Origin: Clostridia bacterium
GTDB lineage: Bacteria; Bacillota; Clostridia; Christensenellales; Aristaeellaceae
Assembly: GCA_017404985.1 (NCBI GenBank)
Contig: JAFRBK010000014.1
Location: forward strand, 35,685-99,684
DNA: 64,000 bases
Reading direction: 5' to 3'
Below the pieces are notes generated by a model. It made no database searches. It had not been told where the DNA came from and saw nothing but the letters and a program-made list of their open reading frames with translations. Every line of letters begins with the position of its first letter. Position 1 is the stretch's first letter. Positions 61,950 to 64,000 of this stretch are shown one piece after another. Made by a program: the position numbers and the translations under genes.

Positions 61950-62262
61950 GCCGCTGAAACTCCTCCTTTCCGCCGTCCTGCTCGCCGCGGCCCTGGTCAT
62001 GGTCTTCCTTTTTCTCGACCACCGCAGCCTGAGCCGGGAAGCCGCTTCCCTCAGTTCCCAGCTGTCCGTAAGCCGCGCCGCCTGGGAAAAAACCGCCGAA
62101 GAGAAGGAGAAGCTCCAGGAAACCCTGAAACTTCTGCAAAATGACCTGAAGGAAGCCGAACTGACCATCAAGGAATCCGCCGAGCGCGCCGAAGAGCTGA
62201 AAGCGGATATCGCAGCCCTGCAAAAGGAAATCGACTCCATGAATGGAGAGATTCACCAATGA
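61942..62262 (+). CDS. Second small membrane-anchored coiled-coil protein
   Basis: A 106-residue protein with the same plan as its upstream neighbour: MTKPLK, one membrane helix (about 7-26), then coiled coil (28-103, with ELTIKESAERAEELKADIAA). The two genes overlap by 8 bases and may have arisen by duplication or act as a heteromeric pair. A third ORF overlaps its stop (62259) but is cut short. Function is unknown. Confidence 0.65.
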   Translation: MTKPLKLLLSAVLLAAALVMVFLFLDHRSLSREAASLSSQLSVSRAAWEKTAEEKEKLQETLKLLQNDLKEAELTIKESAERAEELKADIAALQKEIDSMNGEIHQ

Positions 62263-62333
62263 GTAAAAATCATCAAAACGAACAGCCCAGGGATCCCGAA
62301 GAGAAACTCTCTTACCCAATCAGCAACTTCTGA
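62259..62333 (+). pseudogene. Truncated third ORF of the shape operon
   Basis: An ATG at 62259 overlaps the upstream stop as ATGA, as between the earlier genes. It opens MSKNHQNEQPRDPEEKL, then runs into sequence that is the 3' end of a minus-strand gene and stops after 24 codons. I read it as the 5' end of a coupled gene that lost its remainder when the phage-like block joined here, at about 62305-62312. A genuine tiny ORF is the alternative. Confidence 0.45.
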
Positions 62334-62938
62334 AAATACGCTCCCTCTATGCACCGAAACTGCGTAAGCACCATCATAACATCACTGTAAGTCATCCCCC
62401 GAATCACGGTCCCTCCACCTTCAACTTCTTCCTCGATCGGCTCCGGAATCACCTCCAGCCACTCCGCCCCCGGCTCTTCCTTCATCATTTCCTTCAGCGG
62501 CTCCAGAATCTTATTCAGCTTTCGAACTTTATATTCATTCAAAATCGTATTCGGCTGCCGCCTGCTCTGGTACTGAAACTCATAGTACATCTGTTCAAAA
62601 AAGTCCCGCAGCATAAAAGCCTGCGCCCGTTCAAATTCAAATTCATCCAAAGCTTCCTGTTCGTTTTCGTTCATAACCCGCTCTCCCTCCGTAATCATTC
62701 TGAAGTAGTTTTCATTCGGCAGCATATATTCCGGCCTCGCCGGAATCTGAATCCCGATGCAAATCCGGCTCACGACATTATATTTCTTGTATTTGTCGTA
62801 TCGACGCCCGGTCTCATACATCACATACCTGCTGTCCTTTTGTTTCTTATAGGAAATCTTCCCCTTCAAATCCGGAATCCTTACCGGTCGATTCGAATAA
62901 ATCCCGCTCTCCTCCCCTCTGCACTGTTTGAGTTTCAT
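62312..62938 (-). CDS. Hypothetical protein of the phage-like block
   Basis: A 208-residue protein. The ATG at 62938 lies inside the first unit of the tandem repeat array and has no good ribosome binding site; a start further in is possible (GTG/ATG near residue 38). The middle and C-terminal parts are rich in Glu and aromatic residues (DEFEFERAQAFMLRDFFEQM, and EEPGAEWLEVIPEPIEEEVE). I recognise no family. It stands downstream of the terminase fragment on the same strand, so it may be a phage protein. It seems AT-richer than the neighbouring rod operon. Confidence 0.5.
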   Translation of the reverse strand: MKLKQCRGEESGIYSNRPVRIPDLKGKISYKKQKDSRYVMYETGRRYDKYKKYNVVSRICIGIQIPARPEYMLPNENYFRMITEGERVMNENEQEALDEFEFERAQAFMLRDFFEQMYYEFQYQSRRQPNTILNEYKVRKLNKILEPLKEMMKEEPGAEWLEVIPEPIEEEVEGGGTVIRGMTYSDVMMVLTQFRCIEGAYFQKLLIG

Positions 62939-63115
62939 TATTTTTGAGTTTCATCGGCCTGTTCTCCGTCTCGTGCCCGTTTGAGTTTCACTTTTTTTGA
63001 GTTTCATCGGCCTGTTCTCCGTCTCGTGCCCGTTTGAGTTTCACTTTTTTTGAGTTTCATCGGCCTGTTCTCCGTCTCGCGCCCGTTTGAGTTTCATTAT
63101 TTTTGAGTTTCATCG
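62926..63115. repeat. Tandem array: 53-base unit, 3.6 copies, each with two TTTGAGTTTCA boxes
   Basis: Units start at 62926, 62979, 63032 and 63085 (partial). Each unit is a 31-base block with two copies of TTTGAGTTTCA 16 bases apart, followed by a 22-base spacer that is the same in all units apart from one base. There are thus eight boxes, at 62927, 62943, 62980, 62996, 63033, 63049, 63086 and 63102. The spacers are not unique, so this is not CRISPR. The array fills the gap between two minus-strand genes beside a terminase fragment. Confidence 0.9.
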
Positions 63116-63364
63116 CCTTTGTTTCGCCAGCCGAATAATCTCCGCCATCCTCTCTTCCGCCGCTTCCCGATCCTCCTTCTCCATCAACAGCCGCATAGTC
63201 TCCTCCGGCTTTCCCATCGTCCTCTCCAGAATCATATCAATCAGCTGCACCCTGGTATTAATAGGCGTAGAAGGGTTATTCATCAACTCCCGCATATTCT
63301 GCAAAGCCGTAGGCCCCATCCCCGCCATCAGTTTCTCCATCACCTCGTTCATCTTCTTATCCAT
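63110..63364 (-). CDS. Small terminase-associated-like protein
   Basis: An 84-residue helical protein: MDKKMNEVMEKLMAGMGPTA, then NNPSTPINTRVQLIDMILER and TMGKPEETMRLLMEKEDREA. The 'R..LIDMILERTMGKP' stretch resembles the short helical proteins (DUF5681/terminase small-subunit-like) that lie next to phage terminase genes. Its stop codon falls in the last repeat unit. It follows the truncated terminase gene, which is the reverse of the usual small-large order, and this may reflect rearrangement. Confidence 0.5.
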   Translation of the reverse strand: MDKKMNEVMEKLMAGMGPTALQNMRELMNNPSTPINTRVQLIDMILERTMGKPEETMRLLMEKEDREAAEERMAEIIRLAKQRR

Positions 63365-63470
63365 AAATCATCACCTGCCTTCCTCGTCTCCCCCATAACC
63401 ATACCCCACCGTGCATCGCGAGCGAAACTGGGGGACCTGTCGCGTGCGATTCCTTGCCTCCGTTTCGCCA

Positions 63471-64000
63471 TCACTCAGCATCGGTCCACGGTTCCTGATA
63501 GTGGAACTTCGTCAGGTCCCGCTCCGCCTTGCTCAGCCGGTCCGACAGATTGCAGATATCATCCGTCACCACCAGCCAGGCGTGCGCCCCGGTGATCGAC
63601 GACTTGATCCCCAGCCCCCGCAGCTGCGGAGCCCCCATCGGCGAACGCCACAGATTCGTCGTGATATGGTCCATGCTCTGCTCCGTAATCTTCAGCTGGA
63701 CCCCACGGTTCGTCTGCGTAAAATCCCGCATCACATCCGACTGCAACACCTTCGCCACCATGTTCATCATCTCACCGACATCATGGTCCGTCTTCCGCAG
63801 AAAAATCACATTCCGATTCGGATACAAAACCATGTACAGCGGAATAGCCACCGCCAGGCAAGAGCTCTTAAAAGCCCCCCGATGCGCCTGCAAAGTATAG
63901 TCCTCATCCCCGAAAACCATTTCATGAATCCATTTCCCGTGCAAAGCCGTCAGATCCGTAAACCCAACCAACCGCCCCAAAACCTCCGGCCGCTGCAACA
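63471..64000 (-). pseudogene. Phage terminase large subunit, fragment (both ends missing)
   Basis: An open frame of about 176 codons enters from the right edge and stops at 63471. It reads LTALHGKWIHEMVFG, a Walker A-like TLQAHRGAFKSSCLAVA, ILFLRKTD-type VIFLRKTDHDVGEMM, LRGLGIKSSITGAHAWLVV and the Walker B-like TDDICNLSDRLSKAERD. It ends LTKFHYQEPWTDAE. In family members this point is followed by the ATPase coupling motif and the nuclease domain. Both are absent, and only about 100 bases separate this from the next gene, so the motor cannot be functional. It marks a degraded prophage. Confidence 0.75.

Noticed and set aside
62926-63115. CRISPR array
   Set aside because: Repeats of 31 bases with 22-base spacers fit in size, but the spacers are almost identical to each other and no cas gene is nearby.
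63349-63471. A 40-codon frame overlapping the terminase stop (ATG at 63471)
   Set aside because: It is basic and low complexity with no homology that I can see; it probably fills a scar left by the terminase truncation.
1-64000. tRNA, rRNA, riboswitch or known small RNA genes
   Set aside because: I scanned the intergenic gaps for cloverleaf sequences and T-box or riboswitch-like leaders and saw none; a covariance-model search would be decisive.

Overview
The window looks like a chromosomal segment of an anaerobic, moderately GC-rich member of the Clostridia (Bacillota). The evidence is the strict AGGAGG-type ribosome binding sites with frequent TTG/GTG starts, HPr kinase, HslUV, a BspA-like leucine-rich-repeat protein, a sugar-transfer ATP-grasp protein, the ACT/DUF711 pair, and gene order shared with Bacillus subtilis around rplS-rbgA-rnhB-yraN-dprA-topA-trmFO-hslVU. 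I cannot name the genus. I saw no tRNA or rRNA genes, and no gap over 300 bases lacks a gene.

Layout. 1-2.8 kb: the 5' part of an RlmI-type rRNA methyltransferase, two small orphan proteins, and a XerS-like single tyrosine recombinase whose start region carries a long imperfect inverted repeat (2230-2265), a candidate dif-like site. 2.3-22.2 kb (minus strand): rnhA and proC, then a near-gapless run read from 22171 down to 3686. In reading order it holds a GH3 glycosidase, DUF2461, a phosphohexomutase, rbgA, rnhB, yraN, a very large two-domain membrane glycosyltransferase, comM, dprA, topA, trmFO, hslV and hslU. 22.3-29.7 kb: rplS with its own promoter and terminator, an ATP-grasp protein, ychF, a divergent D,D-carboxypeptidase, a two-component system and a DUF4342 protein. 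29.9-35.7 kb (plus strand): a sugar-metabolism and carbon-control cluster (FGGY kinase, HAD phosphatase, HprK, ROK glucokinase) followed by a BspA-like protein.

35.7-43.4 kb: single genes in alternating orientation, namely an SPFH/zinc-ribbon protein, a receiver-like protein without an output domain, a GT1 glycosyltransferase, a CtpA-type lipoprotein protease, a PucR-type regulator divergent from a secreted protein, and an MsmX-type ABC ATPase. 43.5-51.9 kb (minus strand): a housekeeping run ACT protein-DUF711-obgE-yhbY-murC::alr fusion-membrane protein-rsmD-coaD-coiled-coil protein, with a consensus promoter at its head. 52.0-62.3 kb (plus strand): the elongasome/cell-shape operon maf-mreB-mreC-mreD-pbp2-minD-rodA, then a lysophospholipase-like hydrolase and two small membrane-anchored coiled-coil proteins. 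A third small ORF of that operon breaks off at about 62305.

62.3-64 kb: a foreign-looking block on the minus strand. It holds a terminase large-subunit fragment that ends inside the ATPase domain, a small terminase-associated protein, a 53-bp tandem repeat array and an unrecognised 208-residue protein. It abuts the shape operon and looks like one end of a degraded prophage.

No complete, obviously new defence or biosynthetic system is visible. The most novel-looking items are the recombinase with its adjacent inverted repeat, the MurC-Alr fusion, the fused twin GT-C glycosyltransferase, the face-to-face promoters at the PucR/secreted-protein pair, and the repeat array beside the terminase remnant.
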